64,000 bases of DNA from Blastococcus sp. TF02A-30 (GCF_003319185.1 NZ_QOHJ01000006.1:1-64000), one strand, 5' to 3'; numbered from the stretch's first letter, positions 25,901 to 35,063 are shown. The notes: a model not told the origin generated them from the letters alone. Program-made: numbers and translations.

Positions 25901-26992
25901 GTGACCCGCCGGTTCGTCGTCGAGGCCGACGGCGGGTCCCGGGGCAACCCCGGCCCCGCCGGTTACGGCGCCCTGGTCCGCGACGCCGACACGGGCAAGG
26001 TCCTGGCCGAGCGCGCCGCGTCCGTCGGCCGGGCGACCAACAACGTCGCGGAGTACGGCGGCCTGGTCGCCGGCCTGCAGGCGGCGCTCGACCTCGACGC
26101 CTCCGCCGAGGTCGAGGTCCGGATGGACTCCAAGCTCGTCGTCGAGCAGATGTCGGGCCGCTGGCAGATCAAGCACCCCGACATGCGCCAGCTCGCGCTG
26201 CAGGCCCGCGCCATCGCCTCGAAGCTCGGCGGGGTCCGCTACACCTGGGTGCCGCGCGCGCAGAACGGTGCCGCCGACGCCCTGGCCAACAGCGCGATGG
26301 ACGGCAGGCCGGTGCACCGCGACGCCGCGGCCGAGCCGAGCGTCGCCGAGACCGACGTCCAGCCCGAGGAGCCGGCACCGGCGATCACCACCGTCACCCA
26401 CCTGCTGCGGCACGGGCAGACCGAGCACACCCCCGAGCGTCGTTACAGCGGCCGCAACGAGCTGCCGCTGTCGCGCACCGGCCGGGCCGAGGCCGAGGCC
26501 GCGGCCGCCCGCGCGGCCCAGCTGGGCATCGAGGTCGTGGTCGCCTCACCGCTGCGGCGCACCCGGGAGACCGCCGAGATCGTGGCGGCCGAGCTGGGCC
26601 TGCCGGTGCAGTTCGACGACGACCTGGTCGAGCTCGACTTCGGCGACCTCGAGGGCCTGACCGCCGACGAGGCGCGGAGCAAGCACCCGCTCGCGGTCCG
26701 GCGGTTCGCGACCGACGTCCGGGTGGCCGCTCCCGGTGGCGAGTCGGTCGCCGACGTCGCCGCGCGGGTGGCCCGGGCCCGCCGCCGGATCCTCGAGCGG
26801 CACGCCGGCCGGACCGTGCTGGTGGTCAGCCACGTGACACCGATCAAGCTGCTGCTGGCCGCCGGGCTGGGCGTGGCCGAGGACGTCGTCCACCGGGTGT
26901 TCCTCGAGGCGGCGTCGCTGTGCACCGTGGCCTGGTCGTCGGACGGCCGGTCCGCGGTGCGGCTGGTCAACGACACCGCGCACCTGCGCTGA
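25901..26992 (+). CDS. Bifunctional RNase H / acid phosphatase
   Basis: A 363-residue two-domain protein. Residues 1-135 are a type I RNase H (VVEADGGSRGNPGPAGYG, NNVAEYGGL, MDSKLVVEQM, NGAADALAN) that cuts RNA in RNA:DNA hybrids. After a Glu/Pro-rich linker, residues 165-363 are a histidine phosphatase of the CobC/PhoE type (HLLRHGQTEHT near 168, SPLRRTRETAE, VVSHVTPIK). Rv2228c has the same fusion, and the second domain there shows alpha-ribazole phosphatase-like activity linked to B12. The key residues of both domains are present. The gene ends four bases from the convergent ABC ATPase gene. Confidence 0.93.
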   Translation: MTRRFVVEADGGSRGNPGPAGYGALVRDADTGKVLAERAASVGRATNNVAEYGGLVAGLQAALDLDASAEVEVRMDSKLVVEQMSGRWQIKHPDMRQLALQARAIASKLGGVRYTWVPRAQNGAADALANSAMDGRPVHRDAAAEPSVAETDVQPEEPAPAITTVTHLLRHGQTEHTPERRYSGRNELPLSRTGRAEAEAAAARAAQLGIEVVVASPLRRTRETAEIVAAELGLPVQFDDDLVELDFGDLEGLTADEARSKHPLAVRRFATDVRVAAPGGESVADVAARVARARRRILERHAGRTVLVVSHVTPIKLLLAAGLGVAEDVVHRVFLEAASLCTVAWSSDGRSAVRLVNDTAHLR

Positions 26993-26996
26993 GCCG

Positions 26997-27746
26997 CTAG
27001 AGCCGGCCGGCGTCGATCACGCGGGCGAGGAACCGCCGCGTGCGCTCCTCGACGGGGTCGCCCAGCACCTGCTCCGGCGGGCCGGACTCCAGGACGACGC
27101 CGCCGTCGAGGAAGGCGACGGTGTCGGCCACCTGGCGGGCGAAGCCCATCTCGTGGGTGGCCATGAGGATGGTCATCCCCTGCGCGGCGACCTCGCGGAC
27201 CACCGCCAGCACCTCGCCGACCAGCTCCGGGTCCAGCGCGCTGGTGATCTCGTCGAGCAGCAGCACCCGCGGCCGCACGCCCAGCGCGCGGGCGATCGCC
27301 ACCCGCTGCTGCTGGCCGCCCGACAGCCGGTCGGGGTACTCACCGGCCTTGTCCGCCAGGCCCATGCGGGCCAGCATCGCCCGCGCCTCCTCCTGCACCT
27401 CGGCCTTCGGGCGGCCGTGGACGACCGTGGGCGCCAGGGTCACGTTGTCCAGCACGGTCATGTGCGGGAACAGGTTGTAGGCCTGGAACACCACCCCGAG
27501 GCGGCGGCGGACGGCGTCGGCGTCGACCCGCGGGTCGGTGACGTCCTCCCCGTCGAGCAGCACCTGCCCGTCGTCCACGGTCTCGAGCAGGCTGGCGCAG
27601 CGCAGCAGCGTCGACTTGCCCGACCCCGACCCGCCGATGAGCGCCACGACCTGGTGCTCGCCGACGGACAGGTCGACCCCGCGCAGCACCACGGTGTCGC
27701 CGAAGGTCTTCACCACGCCGCGGACGTCCAGGACCGGTGCGCTCAC
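26997..27746 (-). CDS. Amino-acid ABC transporter ATP-binding protein
   Basis: A 249-residue ATPase of the GlnQ/polar amino acid type. Walker A GGSGSGKST near residue 41, the signature LSGGQQQRVAIARAL near 140, Walker B RVLLLDEITSALD and the switch His in ATHEM are all present. It powers uptake with the permease and lipoprotein encoded just upstream; its GTG overlaps the permease stop (GTGA). The substrate is probably a polar or charged amino acid, from the family only. It ends in TAG. Confidence 0.93.
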   Translation of the reverse strand: MSAPVLDVRGVVKTFGDTVVLRGVDLSVGEHQVVALIGGSGSGKSTLLRCASLLETVDDGQVLLDGEDVTDPRVDADAVRRRLGVVFQAYNLFPHMTVLDNVTLAPTVVHGRPKAEVQEEARAMLARMGLADKAGEYPDRLSGGQQQRVAIARALGVRPRVLLLDEITSALDPELVGEVLAVVREVAAQGMTILMATHEMGFARQVADTVAFLDGGVVLESGPPEQVLGDPVEERTRRFLARVIDAGRL

Positions 27747-28651
27747 AGGAGTCCTCCCGACTGCTGCCGACGGCGAGCCCGGGCGGTCACCGCGTCGGCG
27801 AGCCGGGCCGAGGGGACGGCGAGCAGCACGAACAGCAGGCCGGCGACGACGTACGGGGTGAAGTTGAAGCTCTGGCCGACCAGGATCTGCGCCGATCGGA
27901 CCGCGTCGACCGCGCCCAGCACCGAGATCAGACCGACATCCTTCTGCAGCGCGACGAAGTCGTTGAGCAGCGCGGGGGTCACCGTGCGCATCGCCTGCGG
28001 CAGCACGACGATCCGCATGGTCTGCCGGTGGGTGAGCCCGAGCGACCGGGCCGCCGCCCGCTGGCTGGGGTGCACCGACTCGATGCCGGCGCGGAAGACC
28101 TCGGCCACGTAGGCGCTGTAGGTGAGCACGATCGCGACCGTGCCCAGCACGAACGGCGACGTCGGCATGCCCTGCAGCCCGAGAGCCGGGAAGCCGAAGC
28201 CCACCAGGTACAGCGTGATGATCAGCGGGATGCCGCGGAAGAGGTCGACGTAGCCGGTCGCCAGGATCCGCAGCGGCGCGAAGGCCGGCCCCCGCAGCGC
28301 GCGGGTCAGCGCCACGAGCAGGCCGAGCACGAGCACCAGCAGCCCGCCGACGACGAGGACCTGCAGGTTCAACCACAGCCCGGAGAGGATCTCGGGCAGC
28401 GACTCCCACGCCACGCTCGGGGAGAAGAACGTCGCCTGGACCCGCGGCCAGCCGGGAGCGCTGGTCACCACCAGGTAGGCCACCGCCGCGAAGAGCAGGG
28501 TGGAGGCCAGCGCGACCAGCGTCGACCGCCGGGCCCGACGGCGACGCCAGGCCCGGCGGGACAGCTCGAGCGGGCTGGGCGCCGGCAGCGCCCCGCCCGG
28601 GGGAACGGTGGTCAGCTGAGGACGGGGGCGTCGGCGACGTCGGAGAGCCAC
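27743..28651 (-). CDS. Amino-acid ABC transporter permease
   Basis: A membrane protein of the HisMQ/GlnP family with about five or six helices and the EAA loop (EVFRAGIESVHPSQRAAARSLG). No ATG, GTG or TTG exists between the end of the lipoprotein gene and the first membrane helix, so I place the start at the GTG at 28651, inside the lipoprotein gene, with GGAG five bases upstream. This gives 302 residues and a very basic N-terminus (VALRRRRRPRPQLTT). A CTG at 28615 is the alternative. With only one permease gene the transporter is probably a homodimer in the membrane. Confidence 0.88.
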   Translation of the reverse strand: MALRRRRRPRPQLTTVPPGGALPAPSPLELSRRAWRRRRARRSTLVALASTLLFAAVAYLVVTSAPGWPRVQATFFSPSVAWESLPEILSGLWLNLQVLVVGGLLVLVLGLLVALTRALRGPAFAPLRILATGYVDLFRGIPLIITLYLVGFGFPALGLQGMPTSPFVLGTVAIVLTYSAYVAEVFRAGIESVHPSQRAAARSLGLTHRQTMRIVVLPQAMRTVTPALLNDFVALQKDVGLISVLGAVDAVRSAQILVGQSFNFTPYVVAGLLFVLLAVPSARLADAVTARARRRQQSGGLL

Positions 28652-29478
28652 TGCTGCTCCAGGTCGGCGAGGGTGCCGTCCTCGCGCAGCGCGTCGACCG
28701 CCCGGCTCACGCAGTCGGTCAGCGGGCTGTCCTTGGCCAGGAGCAGGCCGAACTGGTCGCCGCCCTCGCCGGAGTCCTCGAGCTGGCCGACGATCACGCC
28801 GTCGTCCAGCTCCGCCGCGGTGATGTAGAAGGCGGTGGGCAGGTCGACGACGATCGCGTCGACCTGGCCGTTCTGCAGCGCCAGCTTCGCGTCGTCGTTG
28901 CTGTTGAAGACCACCGGGTCGCTGCTCGGGGCGATGACCTCGGTGAGCACCTGGAGGCTGGTGGTGGCCACCTGAGCGCCGATGCGCAGGTCCTTCAGGT
29001 CGGCGACGCTCTCCGCGCCGTCGGCCGCGGAGCCGGCGGTGGTGATGACCGCCTGGCTGACCGTGTAGTACGGCGAGGAGAAGTCGACCGCCTGCTTGCG
29101 CTCCTCGGTGATCGAGAACTGGTTGACGTCGAAGTCGAACGGCCGGGCCCCGGGCTGGATGGCGGCGTTGAACGGCACGCGGGTCCAGGTGACGTCGCCC
29201 TCCTCGTAGCCCAGCTCCTCGGCGACGGCGTAGGCGACCGCGGCCTCGAAGCCCTCGCCGTTCTCCGGGGCGTCCTCGCTGAACCACGGCTCGTAGGCCG
29301 GCTGGTCGGTGGCGATGGTGAGCGTGCCGGGCTCGAGGGTGTCGAGGGACTCGGGGGTGCAGGCGTCGCTGCTGCTGCCGGAGGCGGCCGGTTCGTCGGC
29401 CTCGTCCTGCGGGGCGCACGCGGCGACCGACAGCGCGGTCACGGCGAGAGCGGCGAGGGTGGCGGAGCGACGGCGCAT
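28612..29478 (-). CDS. Amino-acid ABC transporter substrate-binding lipoprotein
   Basis: A 288-residue family 3 solute-binding protein. The lipoprotein signal MRRRSATLAALAVTALSVAAC places the lipid anchor on Cys21. A Ser/Asp linker follows, then the two-lobed fold with TLTIATDQPAYEPWF, FDVNQFSITEERKQAVDFS and LAKDSPLTDCV. It captures an amino acid outside the cell and hands it to the permease. The ATG has AAGGGA eight bases upstream. It is the first gene of the operon. Confidence 0.92.
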   Translation of the reverse strand: MRRRSATLAALAVTALSVAACAPQDEADEPAASGSSSDACTPESLDTLEPGTLTIATDQPAYEPWFSEDAPENGEGFEAAVAYAVAEELGYEEGDVTWTRVPFNAAIQPGARPFDFDVNQFSITEERKQAVDFSSPYYTVSQAVITTAGSAADGAESVADLKDLRIGAQVATTSLQVLTEVIAPSSDPVVFNSNDDAKLALQNGQVDAIVVDLPTAFYITAAELDDGVIVGQLEDSGEGGDQFGLLLAKDSPLTDCVSRAVDALREDGTLADLEQQWLSDVADAPVLS

Positions 29479-29524
29479 CGGGTGGGTCCCTTGGAGTCGG
29501 TGGTTTCGTCCGGCGATGGCGCGG

Positions 29525-29553
29525 ATCCTATGAGATCGCCGGCGTCCGTCTGA
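29525..29553 (-). promoter_or_regulatory. Candidate promoter for ABC uptake operon
   Basis: On the minus strand TAGGAT (29530-29525) is a good -10 box. TCAGAC (29553-29548) lies 17 bp further upstream as a weak -35. Transcription would start about 40 nt before the lipoprotein ATG. Confidence 0.45.
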
Positions 29554-29591
29554 CCTGGGCCTTCGTGCACCGCTCGGGCTCGGAGCGCGGG

Positions 29592-31856
29592 TCAGCGCGC
29601 CGCGACCGCCACCCGGTCGGCGAGCCAGCGCTCGAGCACGTCCGCCGGGAGGGCGGGGGAGTGCAGGAACCCCTGGCTCGTGTCGCAGCCCAGCGAGCGG
29701 AGGTGGGTCAGCGTCTCCTCCTGCTCCACGCCCTCCGCGACCACCCGCAGGCCCAGCCGGTGCGCGAGGTCGACGGTGCTGGCGACGATCGCCTCGGTGC
29801 GCGCGTCGGTGAGCAGGTCCGCGGTGAAGGAGCGGTCCAGCTTGAGCTCGGCCACGGGCAGGTCGCGCAGGTAGGCCAGCGACGAGTAGCCGGTGCCGAA
29901 GTCGTCGATGCTGACCGTCGTCCCCAGCCCCGCCAGCGCCGCCACGACGGCGAGGCTGCGCTCGGGATCGGTCAGCAGCACGCTCTCGGTCACCTCGAGC
30001 ACGAGCGACGTCGGGGGCAGGGCGTGCCGGTCGAGCAGCTCGGCCACGCGGGCGGGCAAGCCCACGTCGAGCAGGTTGCTCGCGGAGAGGTTCACCGAGA
30101 TCGGGAGGTCCAGCCCCCGCCGGTGCCACGCGGCGGCCTGCGCCACGGCGTCGGCGAGCACCGCCTCGGTCAGCCGGCCCATGAGCCCGTGGACCTCCGC
30201 CAGCGGCAGGAAGGCGCCCGGCCCCAGCAGCCCCCGCTCGGGGTGCGCCCAGCGCACCAGGGCCTCGACGCCCACCACCCGTCCGGTCGCGACGTCGAGC
30301 TGCGGCTGGTGGTGCAGGACGAACTCACCGGCGTCCAGCGCCGTCCGCAGCTCCTCGACCAGCGCCAGGTGCCCGCTGCTGTCCGCGTGCCGGGCGGGGT
30401 CGTAGAGCGCCACCCCCGAGCCGGAGCGCTTGGCGTCGTACATGGCGACGTCGGCGCGGCGCAGCAGCTGGGTCGGCCGCCGGGCGTCGTCGTCCGTCGT
30501 CGTCACGCCCACGCTGGCAGAGGAGTGCACGAACATGCCCTCCACCGGGAAGGGCTCGGCCAACCGCTCGTGCAGCCGGGCGCCCAGGGACCGTGCCGCG
30601 TCGGCGGCGGGGACGTGGGGGTCGAGCGCGGCCACCACCGCGAACTCGTCACCGCCCAGCCGGCCGAGCAGGTCACCGGCGCGCAGCGCGGGTTCGAGGC
30701 GGCGTGCCACCTGGCGCAGCAGGTCGTCACCCGCCCCGTGCCCGAGCGCGTCGTTGACCTCCTTGAACTTGTCGACGTCGAGCAGCGCCAGGGCCGCCGG
30801 CGTGCCCTCGGCGCACAGCTCCTCCACGCGGCGGAGCACCGCTCGCCGGTTGGCCAGGCCGGTGAGCTCGTCGGTCAGCGCCTCCCGGCGGCTGACCGCC
30901 AGCTGGGCGAGCTCCCGGACGTTCACCGCCATCCGCAGCCCGGCGCCGCTCGCGGCCAGGGCGGCGCACCCCGTGGCAGCGAGGCCGCTGCCGACCAGCG
31001 TGTTGACCACCAGCACGACGGTGGAGGCCAGGATGACGACGAACGCGCCGATGGTGGCGGCGCTGGGATCGGTCGGCTGCGGGGCGGACCGCCGTGACCG
31101 CAGCACGGCGGCTCCCGCCAGGCACGCCACCAGGGTCGGCTGGGTGACCGCGCCCCAGCCCACGCGCTCGCCGCCGGCCAGCAGCGTCGCCGTCGTGCCG
31201 GCCAGCCCGGCGCCGAAGGCGGTGACCACCAGCCAGATCCGGACGTCGCGGGCGAGCGCCCCGAGGGACGGCAGGGTGAGCGCGGTCCCCAGCAGGACGA
31301 AGGCCACAGCGAACTGCGCCAGCAGCGGCTGGAGCTCCCACCAGGGGAGCCGGGACAGCGCACCGCCGGTGGCATCCACCACCAGGTTGAGCACGGCCAC
31401 GACCGCGAGCACGGCGGCCGCGCCGTTCAGGACGTCGTTGGGGTCGGCGAGGCTGGTGCTGTACCGGTTCCACCGGACCAGCCCGCCGTACCAGAACGGG
31501 AACACCGCCACCCCGGCCCACAGCACCGGCAGGGCGGCGACGTCCCGCGTGGCCGGGAGGACCGCGAGCAGCGCGCTGACCGCGAAGGCCAGGACGAACA
31601 CCGCGGCACCCAGCGCCAGCCGGACCCACACGGCGTGCTCGGTGTCCACGGTGCGCGCGCGCCACCACAGCAGCCCGAGCAGGGCCAGGTGCAGCACGAC
31701 CAGCACGGGGACGTCGATCCCGTCGAGCGGACCGGCGGCGCCGGGCAGCGCGACGCGCACCACGCCCAGCGCGGCGAACGGCACGGCCAGGACGAGGGCG
31801 GTCGTCAGCAGGCGGCGCGGCGCCCCGGGCAGCAGCGGGGAGCGGGCGGCGGCCAT
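29592..31856 (-). CDS. GGDEF-EAL cyclic-di-GMP enzyme
   Basis: A 754-residue membrane signalling protein. About nine hydrophobic helices fill residues 15-310. A GGDEF domain follows (DELTGLANRR, intact RLGGDEF near residue 402) and then an EAL domain (VGVEALVRW near 530, IDDFGTGYSSL, ELKLDRSF, VAEGVE). Both catalytic signatures are intact, so it may both make and break c-di-GMP, or one domain may sense GTP. No known sensor family is recognised in the membrane part. It stands alone in its orientation, with no obvious target gene beside it. Confidence 0.93.
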   Translation of the reverse strand: MAAARSPLLPGAPRRLLTTALVLAVPFAALGVVRVALPGAAGPLDGIDVPVLVVLHLALLGLLWWRARTVDTEHAVWVRLALGAAVFVLAFAVSALLAVLPATRDVAALPVLWAGVAVFPFWYGGLVRWNRYSTSLADPNDVLNGAAAVLAVVAVLNLVVDATGGALSRLPWWELQPLLAQFAVAFVLLGTALTLPSLGALARDVRIWLVVTAFGAGLAGTTATLLAGGERVGWGAVTQPTLVACLAGAAVLRSRRSAPQPTDPSAATIGAFVVILASTVVLVVNTLVGSGLAATGCAALAASGAGLRMAVNVRELAQLAVSRREALTDELTGLANRRAVLRRVEELCAEGTPAALALLDVDKFKEVNDALGHGAGDDLLRQVARRLEPALRAGDLLGRLGGDEFAVVAALDPHVPAADAARSLGARLHERLAEPFPVEGMFVHSSASVGVTTTDDDARRPTQLLRRADVAMYDAKRSGSGVALYDPARHADSSGHLALVEELRTALDAGEFVLHHQPQLDVATGRVVGVEALVRWAHPERGLLGPGAFLPLAEVHGLMGRLTEAVLADAVAQAAAWHRRGLDLPISVNLSASNLLDVGLPARVAELLDRHALPPTSLVLEVTESVLLTDPERSLAVVAALAGLGTTVSIDDFGTGYSSLAYLRDLPVAELKLDRSFTADLLTDARTEAIVASTVDLAHRLGLRVVAEGVEQEETLTHLRSLGCDTSQGFLHSPALPADVLERWLADRVAVAAR

Positions 31857-31920
31857 GACCTGGTGATCGGCGGGGCCGGATCCCCGGTGAACCGGTGGCG
31901 CCGGCCCTCACCCGGAGGGG

Positions 31921-32676
31921 TCAGGCGCGGGTGAACAGGTAGATGGCGACGGCGACGCCGAAGACCACGATGAGCACCCGCAGCGGCGTCGGCGGGATGC
32001 GGGTCGCGATCCGGGCGCCGAGGAAGCCGCCGAGCAGGCTGGCCGGGGCGGCGACCGCGACCACTCCCCAGTGCACGTCGCCGAAGAACCCGAAGACGAC
32101 GACGGTCACCGTCGCGGTCACCGCGGAGAGCGCCGACTTGAGCGCGTTGGCCAGCTTCAGGCGGTGCAGCGCCAGCCCCAGGACGCCGACCAGGATGACG
32201 CCCAGCGCGCCGCCGAAGTAGCCGCCGTAGGCGGTCGCGAGGAACAGCGCCACGTACAGCCAGACCGGGTCGGCCGCGCCGCCGTCGTCCTCGGCCCGGC
32301 GCAGCCGCGAGGTGACCAGCGGCTGGACGGCCAGCAGCAGGCTGGCGAGGAGCACGAGCACCGGGACGACGACGTCGAAGGCCTCCGACGGCGTCGTCAG
32401 CAGCAGCACGCTGCCCGCCGTCCCGCCGAGGACGGCGACCAGCCCCAGGCGCAGCAGCCGGGCGCGCTGACCGCGGTACTCCTGCCGGAAGCCGGCCACG
32501 CCGCCGAGGTAGCCGGGCCACTGCGCCACGGAGTTGGTCACGTTGGCCTCGACCGTGCCCAGGCCGAGCGCCACCAGGGTGGGGAAGAGGATCAGGGACC
32601 CGCCGCCGGCGATCGAGTTGACCCCGCCGGCGAGGAGGGCGACGGCCGCGGCCACCAGCAGGTCGACGGGGGTCAC
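31921..32676 (-). CDS. TSUP/TauE-SafE family membrane transporter
   Basis: A 251-residue membrane protein with eight predicted helices and the typical family openings LLVAAAVALLAGGVNSIAGGGSLILFP and, in the second half, GGYFGGALGVILVGVLGL. TSUP proteins move sulfite, sulfoacetate or other small organosulfur anions. The GTG at 32676 is the first start before the first helix. It is divergent from the damaged DoxX-like gene, 23 bp away. The substrate is not shown by context. Confidence 0.9.
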   Translation of the reverse strand: MTPVDLLVAAAVALLAGGVNSIAGGGSLILFPTLVALGLGTVEANVTNSVAQWPGYLGGVAGFRQEYRGQRARLLRLGLVAVLGGTAGSVLLLTTPSEAFDVVVPVLVLLASLLLAVQPLVTSRLRRAEDDGGAADPVWLYVALFLATAYGGYFGGALGVILVGVLGLALHRLKLANALKSALSAVTATVTVVVFGFFGDVHWGVVAVAAPASLLGGFLGARIATRIPPTPLRVLIVVFGVAVAIYLFTRA

Positions 32677-32699
32677 GGCGGTCAACCTACGGTGGGCCC

Positions 32700-33058
32700 A
32701 TGCGGCTTCCGGGCAGGGACAAGGTGTTGGCGGCGCTGCTCGGGGGTCGGGCGTGCTGCACCTGGTCCGGCCGCGCACCTACGAGTGGCTGGTGCCGCCG
32801 GAGCTGGGCGACGCGCGCCGCTGGGTGCTGGCCACCGGGGTCGCCGAGATCGGCACCGCGGCGCTGCTGAGCGCGCCGGCGACCCGCCGGGCCGGGGGCT
32901 GGTCGGCGGCCACCCTGCTGCTCGGGTTCGTGCCGGCCCACCTGCACCACCTGCGGCTCGGCCGCGGGCGCCCTCCCGTGCTGGCGGCCGCCGTCGTCCG
33001 GCTGCCGCTCCAGGTGCCGTTGATCCGCAGCGCGCTGGCCGTCGCCCGGGGCCGCTGA
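32700..33058 (+). pseudogene. DoxX-like membrane protein, frameshifted
   Basis: The ATG at 32700 begins MRLPGRDKVLAALLGG, then the frame leaves the protein sequence at a run of five G (32742-32746). In the frame shifted by one base the protein continues as SGVLHLVRPRTYEWLVPPELG and three further hydrophobic segments to the TGA at 33056. Adding one G to the run restores a continuous DoxX-like protein of about 119 residues. The downstream part has no start codon and keeps protein-like sequence, so the shift is recent or a homopolymer sequencing error. Members are small membrane proteins often tied to redox or thiol stress. Confidence 0.72.
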
Positions 33059-33130
33059 GCCGCCGGCGCAGGGTCTCGTGCCGCGCGCGGAGTGGTCGCG
33101 GCGGCGGGGGCCGCGCAGCAGACTGCGGGC

Positions 33131-33847
33131 ATGCCCGCACCGATGCCCGACGACTGGCAGCGCGCCCTCGTCGTCGCCGCCCACCCCGACGACATCGAGT
33201 ACGGCCTGGCGGCCGCCGTCGCGGTCTGGACGGCCGCCGGCAAGGAGGTCCGCTACCTGCTGGCCACCCGCGGGGAGGCCGGGATGGCCGGGGTCCCGCC
33301 GGCGGAGGCGGGGCCGATCCGCGAGGACGAGGAGCGCCGGTCGGCCGCTGTCGTGGGCGTCACCGAGGTCGAGTTCCTCGACCACCGCGACGGCGTCCTC
33401 GTCGCCGGGCCGGAGCTGCGCCGCGACCTGGCCGCGGCGATCCGGAGGCACCGGCCGGACCTCGTCGTCACCGGGTACTTCGGTCCGACGTGGACCCCGC
33501 CGGGCGTCTCCCCAGCCTACCTCAACTCCGCCGACCACCAGGCGCTCGGCCAGTCGGTGCTCGACGCGGTCGCCGACGCCGGGAACGAGTGGATCTTCCC
33601 GGACCTGCCCGAGGAGCGGTGGGCCGGCGTCCAGTACATCGCCGTCGGGGAGATGACCGATCCACCGCACGAGGTGGACGTGACCGAGGCGGTGGAGCTG
33701 GCGGTGCGGTCGCTGTCGGAGCACCGGCGCTACCTCGAGCTGCTGTCCGACGACCCCGTCGAGGACCAGGCCCGGCAGGTGGTCGACATGTCGACGCTCA
33801 AGGAGGACGGCGGGCGCCGCGTGGGCTTCCGCCTCTACTGGGGGTGA
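33131..33847 (+). CDS. PIG-L family deacetylase
   Basis: A 238-residue zinc-dependent N-acetyl hydrolase of the LmbE/PIG-L family. The metal motif AAHPDDIEYG lies near residue 17. DHRDG and the distal NSADHQALG motif follow. Family members deacetylate GlcNAc-linked molecules, including MshB and Mca in mycothiol metabolism. The sequence is short and closer to the general LmbE group than to MshB, so the substrate is open. The ATG lies within a perfect 16-bp palindrome (33124-33139). Confidence 0.87.
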   Translation: MPAPMPDDWQRALVVAAHPDDIEYGLAAAVAVWTAAGKEVRYLLATRGEAGMAGVPPAEAGPIREDEERRSAAVVGVTEVEFLDHRDGVLVAGPELRRDLAAAIRRHRPDLVVTGYFGPTWTPPGVSPAYLNSADHQALGQSVLDAVADAGNEWIFPDLPEERWAGVQYIAVGEMTDPPHEVDVTEAVELAVRSLSEHRRYLELLSDDPVEDQARQVVDMSTLKEDGGRRVGFRLYWG

Positions 33848-33855
33848 GCGCCCCG

Positions 33856-33861
33856 TAGACT
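33856..33861 (+). promoter_or_regulatory. -10 box of the RNase P RNA gene
   Basis: TAGACT lies ten bases before the first base of the P1 helix, the right distance for the RNA start. No convincing -35 box is seen, perhaps because this part overlaps the end of the deacetylase gene. Confidence 0.55.
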
Positions 33862-33870
33862 CGCCGGCAC

Positions 33871-34278
33871 GACGGACGAGTCGGCTGGGCGGTCGCGTCG
33901 GCGGGGGAGACCCCGTCGCCGAGGAACGTCCGGGCTCCACAGGGCAGGGTGGTCGTTAACAGCGACCCGGGGTGACCCGCGGGACAGTGCCACAGAGAAC
34001 AGACCGCCAGTGCTCGCACTGGTAAGGGTGAAACGGCGGTGTAAGAGACCACCGCACACCGGGTGACCGGTGTGGCTCGGTAAACCCCACCCGGAGCAAG
34101 GTCAAGAAGGGACGGCGGGAACGTCGTCCTGCGCAGGCGTTCGAGGGCGGCCCGCCCGATGCCTGCGGGTAGACCGCTCGAGCCTGCCGGCAACGGCAGG
34201 CCTAGATGGATGACCGCCCATCGGGAGGCCGTGAGGCACCCGTGGACAGAACCCGGCGTACAGGCCGACTCGTCCGTC
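33871..34278 (+). ncRNA. rnpB: RNase P RNA (bacterial class A)
   Basis: The catalytic RNA that matures tRNA 5' ends. The P1 helix is a 15-bp pairing of 33871-33885 with 34264-34278. The 5' core GAGGAACGTCCGGGCTCC at 33921-33938 and the AGGGCAGGGTGGT and GTTAACAGC elements follow. CACAGAGAACAGACCGCC, GGTAAGGGTGAAACGG and TAAGAGACCACCG form the middle. The 3' core AGATGGATGACCGCC and ACAGAACCCGGCGTA at 34246-34260 completes it. About 408 nt, normal for Actinobacteria. Confidence 0.97.
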
Positions 34279-34322
34279 GCCCCGCGCGGCGACCGGTTCC
34301 CCCGACGGCGGCACGGGCCTAG

Positions 34323-34348
34323 CGTCGGCCTTCCCACGGGGGCCGACG
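34323..34348 (+). terminator. Hairpin after rnpB
   Basis: CGTCGGCC (34323-34330) and GGCCGACG (34341-34348) pair perfectly around a 10-nt loop, 45 bases behind the RNase P RNA and ahead of the next gene. No U tract. Confidence 0.55.
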
Positions 34349-34365
34349 ACGGCGGGAGGCTCGCC

Positions 34366-35046
34366 ATGTTCGCTCAGCTCATCCAGGGCAGGACGTCGGA
34401 CGCCGAGGGCGTGCGGGCGGCGCTGGACTCGTGGATGCGGGATCTCCAGCCCGGCGCGGTCGGCTGGCTGGGCAGCACGATCGGGATCGCCGATGACGGC
34501 CGGTTCTTCGCGCTCGCCCGCTTCGAGTCGGCCGAGGCCGCGGCCCGCAACTCGGCACGACCCGAGCAGGACCGGTGGTGGAACGAGACGGGACGGCTCT
34601 TCGACGGGGAGGTCGAGTTCGCCGAGAGCGGGGACGTCGACGTGGACCGCATCGGCGACCTCGACCGTGCCGGCTTCGTGCAGGTGATGCGCGGCCGGGT
34701 GACCGACCGCGAGCGGGCCAGGGAGCTCATGGGCCGGCTGTCGACCGCCGACATGGCCGACTTCCGCCCCGAGATCCTCGGCAGCGTGATGATCAACCAC
34801 GACGCGGACCGGTGGACCCAGGTCCTGTACTTCACCTCGGAGGCGGCGGCCCGGGAGGGCGAGCGCAAGGAGCCGCCGGCGGAGGTGCAGGCCGTCATGG
34901 CAGAGCTGATGGTCCTCAGCCCCGAACGGCCCGAGTTCATCGACCTGCGGCAGCCGCTCCTCCAGTCGCCCCCCGAGCCGGGGGCCGGTGTGCCGGGGCC
35001 GCGGTCGGCATCGGAGACCGCGGAGAAGGCGGAGCGCTCCGCCTGA
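34366..35046 (+). CDS. Hypothetical protein with two ABM-like repeats
   Basis: A 226-residue soluble protein. Two halves begin alike (FAQLIQGRTSDAEGVRAALDSW near residue 2 and FVQVMRGRVTDRERARELMGRL near 108), as in dimeric alpha/beta-barrel (antibiotic-biosynthesis-monooxygenase-like) proteins where two ferredoxin-like repeats fold together. No catalytic residues are recognised. A Pro/Glu-rich tail ends the protein. The ATG has GGGAGG seven bases upstream. It is followed after 17 bp by a small repeat protein and is likely co-transcribed with it. Function unknown. Confidence 0.8.
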   Translation: MFAQLIQGRTSDAEGVRAALDSWMRDLQPGAVGWLGSTIGIADDGRFFALARFESAEAAARNSARPEQDRWWNETGRLFDGEVEFAESGDVDVDRIGDLDRAGFVQVMRGRVTDRERARELMGRLSTADMADFRPEILGSVMINHDADRWTQVLYFTSEAAAREGERKEPPAEVQAVMAELMVLSPERPEFIDLRQPLLQSPPEPGAGVPGPRSASETAEKAERSA

Positions 35047-35063
35047 GCCGGGAGGAGAAGACC

